Below the pieces are notes generated by a model. That model had not been told where the DNA came from. It ran no database searches and saw nothing but the letters and a program-made list of their open reading frames with translations. This document shows, piece after piece, positions 1 through 5,495 of a stretch of DNA of 5,495 nt (its first letter is position 1; the number at the start of each line of letters is the position of its first letter). The stretch spans positions 1 to 5,495 of the forward strand of contig JAITEA010000236.1 in assembly GCA_031282285.1 (NCBI GenBank), written 5' to 3'. This DNA comes from Helicobacteraceae bacterium. GTDB taxonomy: Bacteria > Campylobacterota > Campylobacteria > Campylobacterales > SZUA-545. A program made the translations under genes and the position numbers.

Positions 1-12
1 AGGGTATGATTT

Positions 13-42
13 TTGAGCGCCGCAGGTTGAATTTGCTAGAAT
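13..42 (+). promoter_or_regulatory. Candidate sigma70 promoter with extended -10, upstream of the GT11 remnant
   Basis: TTGAGC at 13-18 matches the -35 consensus at its first four positions. An 18-base spacer follows, then TAGAAT at 37-42 (five of six -10 positions), preceded by TG one base upstream (34-35), which makes an extended -10. Transcription would start near base 49, ahead of the ATG at 85. A TG-extended -10 with a weak -35 is typical of Campylobacter and Helicobacter promoters. The gene it served is now broken, so it may act as a distal promoter for manC. The surrounding 84 bases are AT-rich, which raises the chance of a random match. Confidence 0.35.
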
Positions 43-84
43 TTAATTTATTTTAGTAATTTCGCAAATAGTAGGCATAAGTCA

Positions 85-393
85 ATGATGATCGTGCGTT
101 TCAAGGGCGGTTTGGGCAATCAATTGTATCAATACGCGCTCTATTTGCAGCTAAAAAAACTTTATCCAAACGCGATCGTTAAAGCCGATATCGACGAGGA
201 GTTAAACGCAAACTAAAACAAATATTTAATATCGAATCTAGGCATTCGTGATAAAGACATTGAAATATATAAACACGACTAAAGTGAAAGCGCATATAAG
301 CGCGCGAAAACGCGTGCGATAATCGAATTGTTTAAGCGGCTAAGAAGATTATGCGATAATGCCGTAAAACTCTTAGCGCCAAGCGCGGCGTAG
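85..393 (+). pseudogene. Remnant of a GT11 family glycosyltransferase (alpha-1,2-fucosyltransferase type)
   Basis: The frame opens with ATG at 85 (AGG at 73-75 as a weak ribosome site). Codons 8-18 read GGLGNQLYQYA, the N-terminal signature of GT11 alpha-1,2-fucosyltransferases, which transfer fucose from GDP-fucose to galactose in surface glycans. TAA at 214-216 ends the intact stretch after 43 codons. The same frame continues with family-like sequence, including NLGI and a basic segment around FKRLRRL, through a second TAA at 280-282 to a TAG at 391-393. That is about 102 codons, whereas intact GT11 enzymes have roughly 280-300, so the C-terminal part with the conserved catalytic motifs is absent. 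Two nonsense changes plus a large deletion, with no frameshift, point to a decaying gene rather than a sequencing error. Its GC is far below that of manC, as is common for transferred glycan genes. Recognition of the N-terminal motif is strong; the exact sugar specificity is inferred. Confidence 0.75.
331..360 (+). promoter_or_regulatory. Candidate extended -10 promoter for manC inside the GT11 remnant
   Basis: GATAAT at 355-360 matches five of six -10 positions and has TG one base upstream (352-353). The -35 region is weak: TTTAAG at 331-336 leaves an 18-base spacer. Transcription would begin near 367 and give a leader of about 38 bases before manC. The same nine bases, TGCGATAAT, also occur at 315-323, so one copy may be chance. 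Position just ahead of a strong ribosome site (AAGGAG, 395-400) favours a real role, but nothing in the sequence proves it. Confidence 0.28.
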
Positions 394-404
394 CAAGGAG
401 ACTA

Positions 405-1775
405 ATGACGGCGGTTATTTTATGCGGCGGGTCGGGGACGCGGCTTTTTCCTATCAGCCGCGAGCTTATGCCAAAGCAGTTTGTTTCGCTGTTCGGAAGC
501 AGGTCGCTCTTTCAGAAAACTATCGAGCGCAACGCGCCGCTATGCGATCAGACGCTGATCGTCTGCAACGCCGAACACTACTTTCTGGCGCTCGATCAGC
601 TCGAGGAGGCAAATTTGCGCGTCGATCGCGTTTTGATCGAGCCTCTAGGACGCAACACCGCGCCGGCGATCGCTCTAGCCGCGCTGGCGCTTGGCGAAGA
701 CGAATTGCTGCTCGTCGCGCCAAGCGATCATCTTATCGACGACGATAATGGGCTATATTCCAAAGCCGTTGAGCAAGCGGCGCGGTTTGCCAACGACGGC
801 TATCTCGTTACCTTCGGGATCGAACCGACCTATCCCGAAACGGGCTACGGCTACATCGAATCAAGCGGCGCGATCGTCAAAGCGTTCACCGAAAAACCAA
901 ATCTTGAACAGGCAAAAGCGCTGATCGCGAAGGGCGAAACCTATTGGAACAGCGGTATGTTCTGCTTTAGCGCAAAAGCCTATCTAAGCGCGCTCGCCAA
1001 ACACGCGCCGAATCTGCTCGCGCAATGTCAAGCCGCGTTTGCGGCGGCGAAGATCGACGGCAAAACGATCAGGATCGACCGCGAAAAGATGAGCGCGATC
1101 GAGGATATCAGCGTCGATTACGCCGCTATGGAAAAAGCCGACAATATCCGCGTCGTCCCCTGCGCCGCCAAATGGTCGGATATGGGCGGTTTTGAAAGCC
1201 TTTACAACGAGCTGCCAAAAGACGATTGCGCCAACGCTGGGGAGGCGCTTTACATCAATTCAAGAGAGAATCTCGTCGTGGGCGGTTCGCGGCAGATTAC
1301 GGCGATCGATTGCGAAAATCTGATGATTATCGACTCCTCCGACGCGCTTTTGATCGCCAAAAAAGGCAGCGGGCAGAAGGTGCGCGAAGCGGTCAAGGCG
1401 CTCAAGGCGCAGGGCAGCGATCTGCCAAAGGTTCACGCGATCGCCCATCGCCCGTGGGGAACCTACGAGGTGCTGGACAAGGGCGATCGCTTCAAGATTA
1501 AACGCATCGTCGTCAAGGCGGGCAAACGGCTGTCGATGCAGAAGCATTTTCACCGCAACGAGCACTGGATCGTGCTTAGCGGCGCGGCGCTGGTTACGCT
1601 CGAAGGCAAAACGACGCTTGTCAACGCCAACGAGTCCATCTATATCCACGCGGGCTGCGTTCACCGGCTTGAAAACCCGGGCAAAATCGATCTGGCGATC
1701 ATCGAGGCGCAGGTTGGAGATTATCTCGGCGAGGACGATATCGTCCGTATAGAGGACGATTTCAAAAGGATTTAG
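405..1775 (+). CDS. manC: Mannose-1-phosphate guanylyltransferase / mannose-6-phosphate isomerase (bifunctional)
   Basis: This cytoplasmic enzyme makes GDP-mannose from mannose-1-phosphate and GTP. Its C-terminal domain also interconverts fructose-6-phosphate and mannose-6-phosphate (type II PMI; the AlgA/CpsB/ManC family). The N-terminal nucleotidyltransferase domain carries GGSGTRLFPISR (8-19) with PKQF (23-26), EPLGRNTAPA (79-88), TEKP (162-165), WNSGMF (181-186) and KWSDMGGF (256-263). The C-terminal cupin has RPWG (349-352), the metal-site segment QKHFHRNEHW (379-388), HRLENPG (420-426) and GEDDIVR (442-448). The length of 456 residues is close to the usual 460-480, and both active sites look intact. 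The ATG at 405 follows AAGGAG (395-400) at 4 bases, and the protein starts right at the nucleotide-binding strand, as homologues do. It follows a dead GT11 gene that would have used GDP-fucose, a product of GDP-mannose, which suggests a polysaccharide locus. Phosphomannomutase (ManB) and the GDP-fucose enzymes are not in the window. Confidence 0.95.
   Translation: MTAVILCGGSGTRLFPISRELMPKQFVSLFGSRSLFQKTIERNAPLCDQTLIVCNAEHYFLALDQLEEANLRVDRVLIEPLGRNTAPAIALAALALGEDELLLVAPSDHLIDDDNGLYSKAVEQAARFANDGYLVTFGIEPTYPETGYGYIESSGAIVKAFTEKPNLEQAKALIAKGETYWNSGMFCFSAKAYLSALAKHAPNLLAQCQAAFAAAKIDGKTIRIDREKMSAIEDISVDYAAMEKADNIRVVPCAAKWSDMGGFESLYNELPKDDCANAGEALYINSRENLVVGGSRQITAIDCENLMIIDSSDALLIAKKGSGQKVREAVKALKAQGSDLPKVHAIAHRPWGTYEVLDKGDRFKIKRIVVKAGKRLSMQKHFHRNEHWIVLSGAALVTLEGKTTLVNANESIYIHAGCVHRLENPGKIDLAIIEAQVGDYLGEDDIVRIEDDFKRI
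1767..1770 (+). promoter_or_regulatory. Ribosome binding site that supports a TTG start
   Basis: AGGA (within AAAAGGA, 1764-1770) sits inside the last codons of manC, exactly six bases before TTG at 1777. No ATG or GTG lies in this frame upstream of the predicted mature protein. This spacing, together with the signal peptide that begins immediately, decides the start of the SPOR protein. Confidence 0.65.
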
Positions 1776-1776
1776 A

Positions 1777-2115
1777 TTGCGTTACGCGCCGCTAATAGCT
1801 CTGCTCTGTATCTCGCTGTGGGCGAAGGCGGTCATAGGGGAGGGGGCGTTTTATATTTCTCCCGATCCGCCGCCGGCTCAAGAGGCAAACTGGCGATACG
1901 CGGCGCAGATAGGCGCGTTTCAAAACGAGAGCGCGGCGCTGGCTTTGGCGGCGCAGGCGAAAAAGAGTTGCGAGGATAAGCTGGTGGTTTTGCGCGTTTT
2001 GCCGCGCGGCTACGCGCCATATCTCGTCTGGATCGTGGGTTTTTCCTCCGCGGCGGAGGCGAGAGAGTATATCGCCGCGCGCAAAATTAAAGGCTTTGTG
2101 GTCGAAAATCGCTAA
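1777..2115 (+). CDS. Small exported SPOR-domain protein
   Basis: The 112-residue product begins with a signal-peptide-like stretch: Arg at 2, a hydrophobic core from about 4 to 15, and AKA at 16-18 as a likely signal peptidase I site. Cys11 lies in the hydrophobic core, but its flanks do not fit a lipobox. Residues about 40-110 form a single SPOR domain, with YAAQIGAF (41-48), a helix around 51-63, a central strand around 69-75, and YLVWIVGF followed by a helix (82-103), ending in FVVE. SPOR domains bind glycan strands stripped of stem peptides, usually at the division septum. Here no catalytic or DPBB domain is attached, so it is a stand-alone binding module in the periplasm. The start is TTG, one base after the manC stop, so it is likely translated by coupling to manC. 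SPOR domains diverge strongly in sequence; the assignment rests on the pattern, not on catalytic residues. Confidence 0.8.
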   Translation: MRYAPLIALLCISLWAKAVIGEGAFYISPDPPPAQEANWRYAAQIGAFQNESAALALAAQAKKSCEDKLVVLRVLPRGYAPYLVWIVGFSSAAEAREYIAARKIKGFVVENR

Positions 2116-2131
2116 CTTGAGGAATAGGCTT

Positions 2132-2154
2132 TGCTTTTTGCCCCGCAAGGAGCA
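2132..2154 (+). promoter_or_regulatory. FourU-like hairpin covering the Shine-Dalgarno of the first small ORF
   Basis: Bases 2132-2141 pair with 2145-2154 around a three-base CCC loop. The ten base pairs include two G-U wobbles (2136 with 2150, 2137 with 2149). Five consecutive U residues (2135-2139) pair with AAGGA (2147-2151), so the whole AAGGAG ribosome site (2147-2152) of the gene at 2158 is in the stem. This resembles fourU RNA thermometers, where U runs mask the ribosome site. A ribosome ending at 2115 could also open it, giving coupling to the SPOR gene. The pairing is read directly from the sequence; regulation is inferred. Confidence 0.4.
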
Positions 2155-2157
2155 TAG

Positions 2158-2412
2158 ATGACGCTTTTGCAAGCTAGAAAGATCGTTTTGGAGGCTATGT
2201 CGCAATCCCTAAACGAGCGGTATTTGGAGCTATACGCTCAGATCGGCAATGGGCGTTTGACGACAAAGGAGGCGCGCTTGATCGGCGAGGAGATTAACTC
2301 GCTGGAAGAGACGGCTAATTACGCGAAAAGCGAGGCGGAGGCGATCAACCGCGCCGCCGTACAGGAAGCCGCGCAAGAGGTTATGGCGATTTGGAATCAA
2401 GAGACAAAATGA
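2158..2412 (+). CDS. Hypothetical small acidic helical protein (84 residues)
   Basis: I do not recognise a family. The ATG at 2158 has AAGGAG (2147-2152) five bases upstream, which makes it a convincing gene. The product has no Cys, no Pro and no Asp, 13 Glu against 9 Lys/Arg, and no signal peptide or membrane segment. From residue 36 onward it is rich in Ala, Glu and Gln and should be almost wholly alpha-helical. A short break at GNGRLT (30-35) separates two helical halves, suggesting a helical hairpin or coiled coil in the cytoplasm. Its stop overlaps the start of the next gene (ATGA), so the two are translationally coupled and probably act together. It sits 42 bases after the SPOR gene and is probably in the manC operon. 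Confidence 0.72.
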   Translation: MTLLQARKIVLEAMSQSLNERYLELYAQIGNGRLTTKEARLIGEEINSLEETANYAKSEAEAINRAAVQEAAQEVMAIWNQETK

Positions 2413-2663
2413 ATCTGGACAACGCTCAAGAGGTCTATCGGCGCGCGCGGCTGGCATACGCTTTGCAGGAGCTTCGCAAGGAGATGCGGCTGTATGAAAA
2501 GAGCATCGAGCGGCGGCTAAATCGCGCCAAAACCGACGAGGAGCTACGGGCGCTGTTGGAGGCGATCGGCATTCTGCGCGAAACGCGCCGCTTTTACCGC
2601 GAAACTGTCTTTCCCTCGAAGCCCAGTTTGGATTTCGTCGCGCTGCTCGACTACCGCCGCTAA
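2409..2663 (+). CDS. Hypothetical small basic helical protein (84 residues)
   Basis: I do not recognise a family. The chosen start is ATG at 2409, whose ATGA overlap with the upstream stop (2410-2412) is the classic arrangement for translational coupling. A TTG at 2391 in the same frame would add six residues but has no better ribosome site. The product has 19 Lys/Arg against 14 Asp/Glu, 15 of the basic residues being Arg, with no Cys, signal peptide or membrane segment. Residues about 5-66 look like a long charged helix or coiled coil, with heptad-like Leu spacing around ALQELRKEMRLY and LRALLEAIGIL. The tail after FPSKPS (70-75) is different in character and ends in LLDYRR. It may bind nucleic acid or its acidic neighbour; both are guesses from charge. 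Confidence 0.72.
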   Translation: MNLDNAQEVYRRARLAYALQELRKEMRLYEKSIERRLNRAKTDEELRALLEAIGILRETRRFYRETVFPSKPSLDFVALLDYRR

Positions 2664-2691
2664 CCGCGCAAGCCGATCGGACTAACGCTTA

Positions 2692-2720
2692 AAGCCGCGA
2701 GTCGATAACGATTCCGGCTT
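2692..2720. other. Imperfect inverted repeat between the manC cluster and secA
   Basis: AAGCCG (2692-2697) pairs with CGGCTT (2715-2720), and GAGTCG (2699-2704) pairs with CGATTC (2709-2714), around an ATAA loop. The result is a 12-bp stem with one bulged C (2698) and one G-U pair. It starts 29 bases after the last small gene and could end that transcript. However, neither strand shows a U tract after it, so an intrinsic terminator is not proven. It also covers the -35 region of the putative secA promoter, so a protein-binding site is an alternative. Confidence 0.45.
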
Positions 2721-2731
2721 AACTGCGGCTA

Positions 2732-2740
2732 TGCTATGAT
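2732..2740 (+). promoter_or_regulatory. secA: Candidate extended -10 promoter for secA
   Basis: TATGAT at 2735-2740 matches five of six -10 positions and is preceded by TG with one base between (2732-2733). No good -35 is present: TTCCGG at 2712-2717 has the right 17-base spacing but matches poorly and lies in the inverted repeat. Transcription would start near 2747, giving a leader of about 26 bases with AAGG (2759-2762) before the ATG at 2773. Its place in the only sizeable gap before secA supports it. Confidence 0.45.
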
Positions 2741-2772
2741 CCGCGATCTATCCGTTACAAGGCTAATGTTAG

Positions 2773-5343
2773 ATGATCAAAACCATTTTCACCAAAATCT
2801 TGGGCACGCGCAACGAAAAAGAGCTGAAACGCTACCGAAAGCGTCTTACGGCAATCAACGCGCTGGAGCCAAAATATGCCGCGCTTAACGACGACGATCT
2901 CAAAGCGGCGTTCAACGAGCTGCGCGAAAGGGCAAACAACGGCGAAACGCTCGACAATCTTCTCGACGAGAGCTTCGCCATAACCCGCGAAGCCTCCAAG
3001 CGCGTTTTGAATATGCGTCATTTTGATGTACAGATCATAGGCGGTTTGGCGCTACACGAGGGGCGCATAGCGGAGATGAAAACGGGCGAGGGCAAAACGC
3101 TCGTGGCGACGCTGCCCATCGTCCTAAACGCGCTAAGCGGCAAAGGCGCGCATGTGGTAACGGTGAACGATTATCTGGCGAAGCGCGACGGCAGCGATAT
3201 GGGCGTTTTGTACAACTTTCTTGGTTTCAGCGTCGGCGTGCTTACCAACGATCTGCCGCTTGGAGAGGAGCGCGGCGCGGCGTACAGAGCCGATATTACC
3301 TACGGCACCAACAACGAGTTTGGCTTTGATTACCTGCGCGACAATATGAAATACGCGCTTGAAGAGATGACGCAACGCGAACATAACTACGCGATCGTGG
3401 ATGAAGTGGATAGTATTTTGATCGACGAGGCGCGCACGCCGCTTATTATTTCGGGTCCCACAAACCGCAAGATGTCGCACTACGCGCAAGCCGACGAGGT
3501 AGCCAAACAACTTAGCAGAGACGAAGATTTCACGATCGACGAGAAAAACCGCGTCGTTATGGTTACCGACAGCGGCGTAGAAAAAGCGCAAAAACTCTTT
3601 GGCGTGGAAAACCTCTACGATCTAGAACACGCGGTGCTGGCGCACCATCTCGATCAGGCGCTTAAAGCGCGTTATCTCTTTGAAAAAGACGTGCATTATG
3701 TGGTCAAAGAGGGCGAGATTGTGATCGTGGATGAATTCACTGGGCGACTTTCAGTGGGGCGGCGCTACTCCGAAGGGCTGCATCAGGCGCTGGAAGCCAA
3801 AGAGGGCGTGGCGATCAAAGAGGAGAGCCAGACGCTTGCGGATATCACCTTCCAAAATTATTTCAGGCTTTATAAAAAACTCGCGGGTATGACGGGTACC
3901 GCGCAGACGGAAGCGAGCGAGTTTAGCCAGATTTATTCGCTGGAAGTTATCTCTATTCCCACCAATGTACCCGTAATACGAAACGATTACAACGATCTGA
4001 TCTATCGCTCGGAAACCGAAAAGAACGAGGCGGTAATCGACCAGATCAAAACGCTCTACAAAAAAGGGCAGCCGGTACTAGTCGGCACGATCAGCATAGA
4101 AAAGAGCGAAGCGCTATCCAAACAACTGACAAGCAAGAAGATTCCGCATAATGTGCTCAACGCCAAACAGCACGAAAAAGAGGCGCAGATTATCGCGCAG
4201 GCGGGGCAGAAATCGATGGTTACGATCGCCACCAATATGGCGGGGCGCGGCGTGGATATAAAACTCGACGAGGAAACCAGAAAACTTGGCGGTTTGTTTA
4301 TCATCGGCACCGAACGGCACGAATCGCGCCGCATAGACAATCAGCTACGCGGGCGATCTGGCAGGCAGGGCGATCCCGGGGAGAGCCGTTTTTATCTCTC
4401 GCTGGAGGATAATCTATTAAGGATTTTCGGCTCCGATCGCATCAAAAATATTATGACCCGCTTGGGCGTAAAACACGGCGATTATATCGAGTCGGGTATG
4501 GTTACCCGCGCCGTCGAAAAGGCGCAAAAGCGCGTGGAATCTATGCACTTTGAAGCGCGCAAACATCTGCTTGAATACGACGATGTGGCAAACGCGCAGC
4601 GAAAGCTGATCTACGCTTTCCGCCGCGAGCTTATGACGCCTAATATCGAAATCAGGCAGAAGATTATTGAAAATCTGCGCTTCTATCTCGACGGGCTGTT
4701 TGCCGAATGCGGCGTTATCGACGGCGCGGAAGAGTTCGCGATCGACAGACTGCTTAAAACCTTGCGCGAGGAGCTGAAGATCGATACCGCCAGCGCCGTT
4801 TCCTCGCAAAGCGCCGCCGATATTCGCAAGCAGATCGAGGAGAGCGCGATCGCGCAATACGAGCAAAAAATCTCCGTCGTGGCGCCAGAACAGCGCAGCG
4901 AGATCGAGCGGATTTTGTATTTGCAAAGTTTAGACGAGATGTGGCGCGAACACCTTTATCAGATGGATGTGCTTAAAACGGGCATAGGCTTAAGAGGTTA
5001 CAACCAAAAAGACCCGCTCGTGGAGTATAAAAAAGAGAGCTATCAGCTATTCAACGAATTAACGGCGAATCTTAAATTCGCGATCGTAAAAACGCTATTT
5101 GGCATAAGATTCAGAACGCGCGACGAACAAGAGGCTATCAACCGTATGCGCGAACAGATGGAAAGAGCCGCCAAAGAGGAGAGCCTCACATACAGCGCCT
5201 CGACAAACGCAAACCGCGCTCAGCCTAAGATTGAGAAAAAGATTCCGCGCAACGCGCCGTGCCCGTGCGGCAGCGGCAAGAAGTATAAAAACTGCTGCGG
5301 ACAGTCTGGTCCAAAACGCGGCGTTTTCGCGCCAAACAGTTAA
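2773..5343 (+). CDS. secA: Protein translocase ATPase SecA
   Basis: SecA is the ATPase that pushes preproteins through the SecYEG channel in the inner membrane. Walker A is MKTGEGKT (102-109) and Walker B is DEVD (210-213). The preprotein cross-linking domain lies roughly at 221-365, with DEFTGR (320-325). MTGTA (373-377) leads into the second nucleotide-binding fold, which has TNMAGRGVD (487-495) and [11 protein letters not shown] (524-534) with the arginine residues of motif VI. The helical scaffold segment is around [16 protein letters not shown] (717-732), followed by the C-terminal linker (about 800-824). A zinc-binding SEC-C tail has Cys830, Cys832, Cys841 and Cys842, here ending in Cys-Cys where E. 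coli has Cys-His. The length of 856 is normal. The ATG at 2773 fits the N-terminus of Helicobacter and Campylobacter SecA; AAGG lies ten bases upstream, a rather long spacing. It ends in tandem TAA codons (5341-5346). All key residues are present. Confidence 0.98.
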   Translation: MIKTIFTKILGTRNEKELKRYRKRLTAINALEPKYAALNDDDLKAAFNELRERANNGETLDNLLDESFAITREASKRVLNMRHFDVQIIGGLALHEGRIAEMKTGEGKTLVATLPIVLNALSGKGAHVVTVNDYLAKRDGSDMGVLYNFLGFSVGVLTNDLPLGEERGAAYRADITYGTNNEFGFDYLRDNMKYALEEMTQREHNYAIVDEVDSILIDEARTPLIISGPTNRKMSHYAQADEVAKQLSRDEDFTIDEKNRVVMVTDSGVEKAQKLFGVENLYDLEHAVLAHHLDQALKARYLFEKDVHYVVKEGEIVIVDEFTGRLSVGRRYSEGLHQALEAKEGVAIKEESQTLADITFQNYFRLYKKLAGMTGTAQTEASEFSQIYSLEVISIPTNVPVIRNDYNDLIYRSETEKNEAVIDQIKTLYKKGQPVLVGTISIEKSEALSKQLTSKKIPHNVLNAKQHEKEAQIIAQAGQKSMVTIATNMAGRGVDIKLDEETRKLGGLFIIGTERHESRRIDNQLRGRSGRQGDPGESRFYLSLEDNLLRIFGSDRIKNIMTRLGVKHGDYIESGMVTRAVEKAQKRVESMHFEARKHLLEYDDVANAQRKLIYAFRRELMTPNIEIRQKIIENLRFYLDGLFAECGVIDGAEEFAIDRLLKTLREELKIDTASAVSSQSAADIRKQIEESAIAQYEQKISVVAPEQRSEIERILYLQSLDEMWREHLYQMDVLKTGIGLRGYNQKDPLVEYKKESYQLFNELTANLKFAIVKTLFGIRFRTRDEQEAINRMREQMERAAKEESLTYSASTNANRAQPKIEKKIPRNAPCPCGSGKKYKNCCGQSGPKRGVFAPNS

Positions 5344-5349
5344 TAAGTT

Positions 5350-5495
5350 ATGCCCGAAAGATCGCGTCCCAAAAAAGGCTTGACGAGATTTATCGTCAGG
5401 CGTTATTTGCGTTTCGATCCTTCTCAGCCGTTTATATATATCGCCACAATTTTGGCGTTTCTGGGCGTGGCGATCGGCGTTATGGCGCTGATCGT
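5350..5495 (+). CDS. LolC/LolE-type ABC transporter permease, N-terminus only (runs off the window)
   Basis: Forty-eight codons are visible. They show a basic N-terminus, the sequence RRYLRFDPSQPFIYI (17-31), and a first membrane helix from about 28 onward containing AFLGVAIGVMALI. This is the N-terminal pattern of LolC/LolE-like (FtsX-superfamily) permeases, which with the LolD ATPase release lipoproteins from the inner membrane. It lies directly after secA in the same frame, with the two tandem TAA codons between, and I recall the same neighbour in Helicobacter and Campylobacter. The ATG at 5350 is the only ATG start available after TAA 5344-5346. No good Shine-Dalgarno precedes it, so translation probably depends on ribosomes finishing secA. 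A later start at TTG 5380 would remove ten residues. Whether it is LolC, LolE or a single fused-role homologue cannot be told from this fragment. Confidence 0.8.
   Translation, partial: MPERSRPKKGLTRFIVRRYLRFDPSQPFIYIATILAFLGVAIGVMALI

Noticed and set aside
1..56. C-terminal tail of an upstream gene (frames ending at 9, 16 or 56)
   Set aside because: All three frames stop early and none gives enough residues to identify a product, so no call is possible.
214..282. Stop-codon readthrough or recoding of TAA in the GT11 frame
   Set aside because: Intact genes in the window use TAA as a real stop (SPOR gene, basic small gene, secA), and the remnant also lacks most of the family length, so decay explains it better.
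422..924. Alternative + strand frames inside manC (422-748 and 691-924)
   Set aside because: Products are Arg-, Ser- or Lys-rich with no family features, while the manC frame over the same bases has all its motifs.
2391..2408. TTG at 2391 as the start of the second small gene
   Set aside because: The ATG at 2409 forms a standard ATGA overlap with the upstream stop; the TTG has no clear ribosome site.
2158..2663. Toxin-antitoxin module reading of the two small overlapping genes
   Set aside because: The acidic-then-basic order fits superficially, but neither protein shows a known toxin fold, DNA-binding motif or catalytic residues, and they sit in a housekeeping-like cluster.
1260..4926. Several open frames on the - strand opposite manC, the small genes and secA (for example 1260-1664, 3133-3591, 4056-4340, 4417-4926)
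   Set aside because: They lie wholly opposite well-recognised coding sequence, show no recognisable motifs and are Arg- or Leu-rich in the way antisense frames of GC-rich genes are.
5313..5327. Hairpin AAAACG/CGTTTT near the end of secA as a terminator
   Set aside because: Only six pairs, inside the secA coding region, four of them A-T; the downstream permease begins seven bases after secA and is probably co-transcribed.

Overview
The window looks like a chromosomal segment of a Campylobacterota (epsilonproteobacterial) organism or a close relative. The case rests on the 856-residue SecA, whose N-terminus resembles Helicobacter and Campylobacter SecA, and on the order secA followed by a LolC/LolE-type ABC permease, which I recall from H. 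pylori and C. jejuni. Coding GC is well above that of those two pathogens: a manC line counted by hand is 60% GC, so this is probably an environmental or gut lineage of the phylum. All supportable genes lie on the + strand.

Layout: (1) Bases 1-404 are AT-rich (about 37% GC by hand count over 1-360). They hold a decayed GT11 (alpha-1,2-fucosyltransferase type) gene with two in-frame stops and most of its length missing, preceded by a promoter-like sequence. (2) Bases 405-2663 form a tight four-gene cluster. It contains manC (bifunctional GDP-mannose pyrophosphorylase/phosphomannose isomerase), a secreted single-SPOR-domain protein starting at TTG one base after manC, and two unrecognised 84-residue helical proteins overlapping by ATGA. 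The first small gene has a 10-bp hairpin covering its Shine-Dalgarno sequence. (3) Bases 2664-2772 hold a 12-bp imperfect inverted repeat and an extended -10 promoter. (4) Bases 2773-5343 encode complete secA. (5) From 5350 to the window edge is the start of a LolC/LolE-type inner-membrane permease.

The themes are cell-envelope construction and export. ManC supplies GDP-mannose, the precursor of GDP-fucose, which the dead fucosyltransferase would have used, so the left part looks like the end of a polysaccharide locus that has lost a glycosyltransferase. The SPOR protein should be exported and bind peptidoglycan. SecA drives preprotein export, and LolC/E-type permeases release lipoproteins from the inner membrane. 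No mobile element, CRISPR array, tRNA or rRNA is visible. The parts least explained by known families are the overlapping acidic/basic pair of small proteins and the fourU-like hairpin with a possible leader ORF in front of them.
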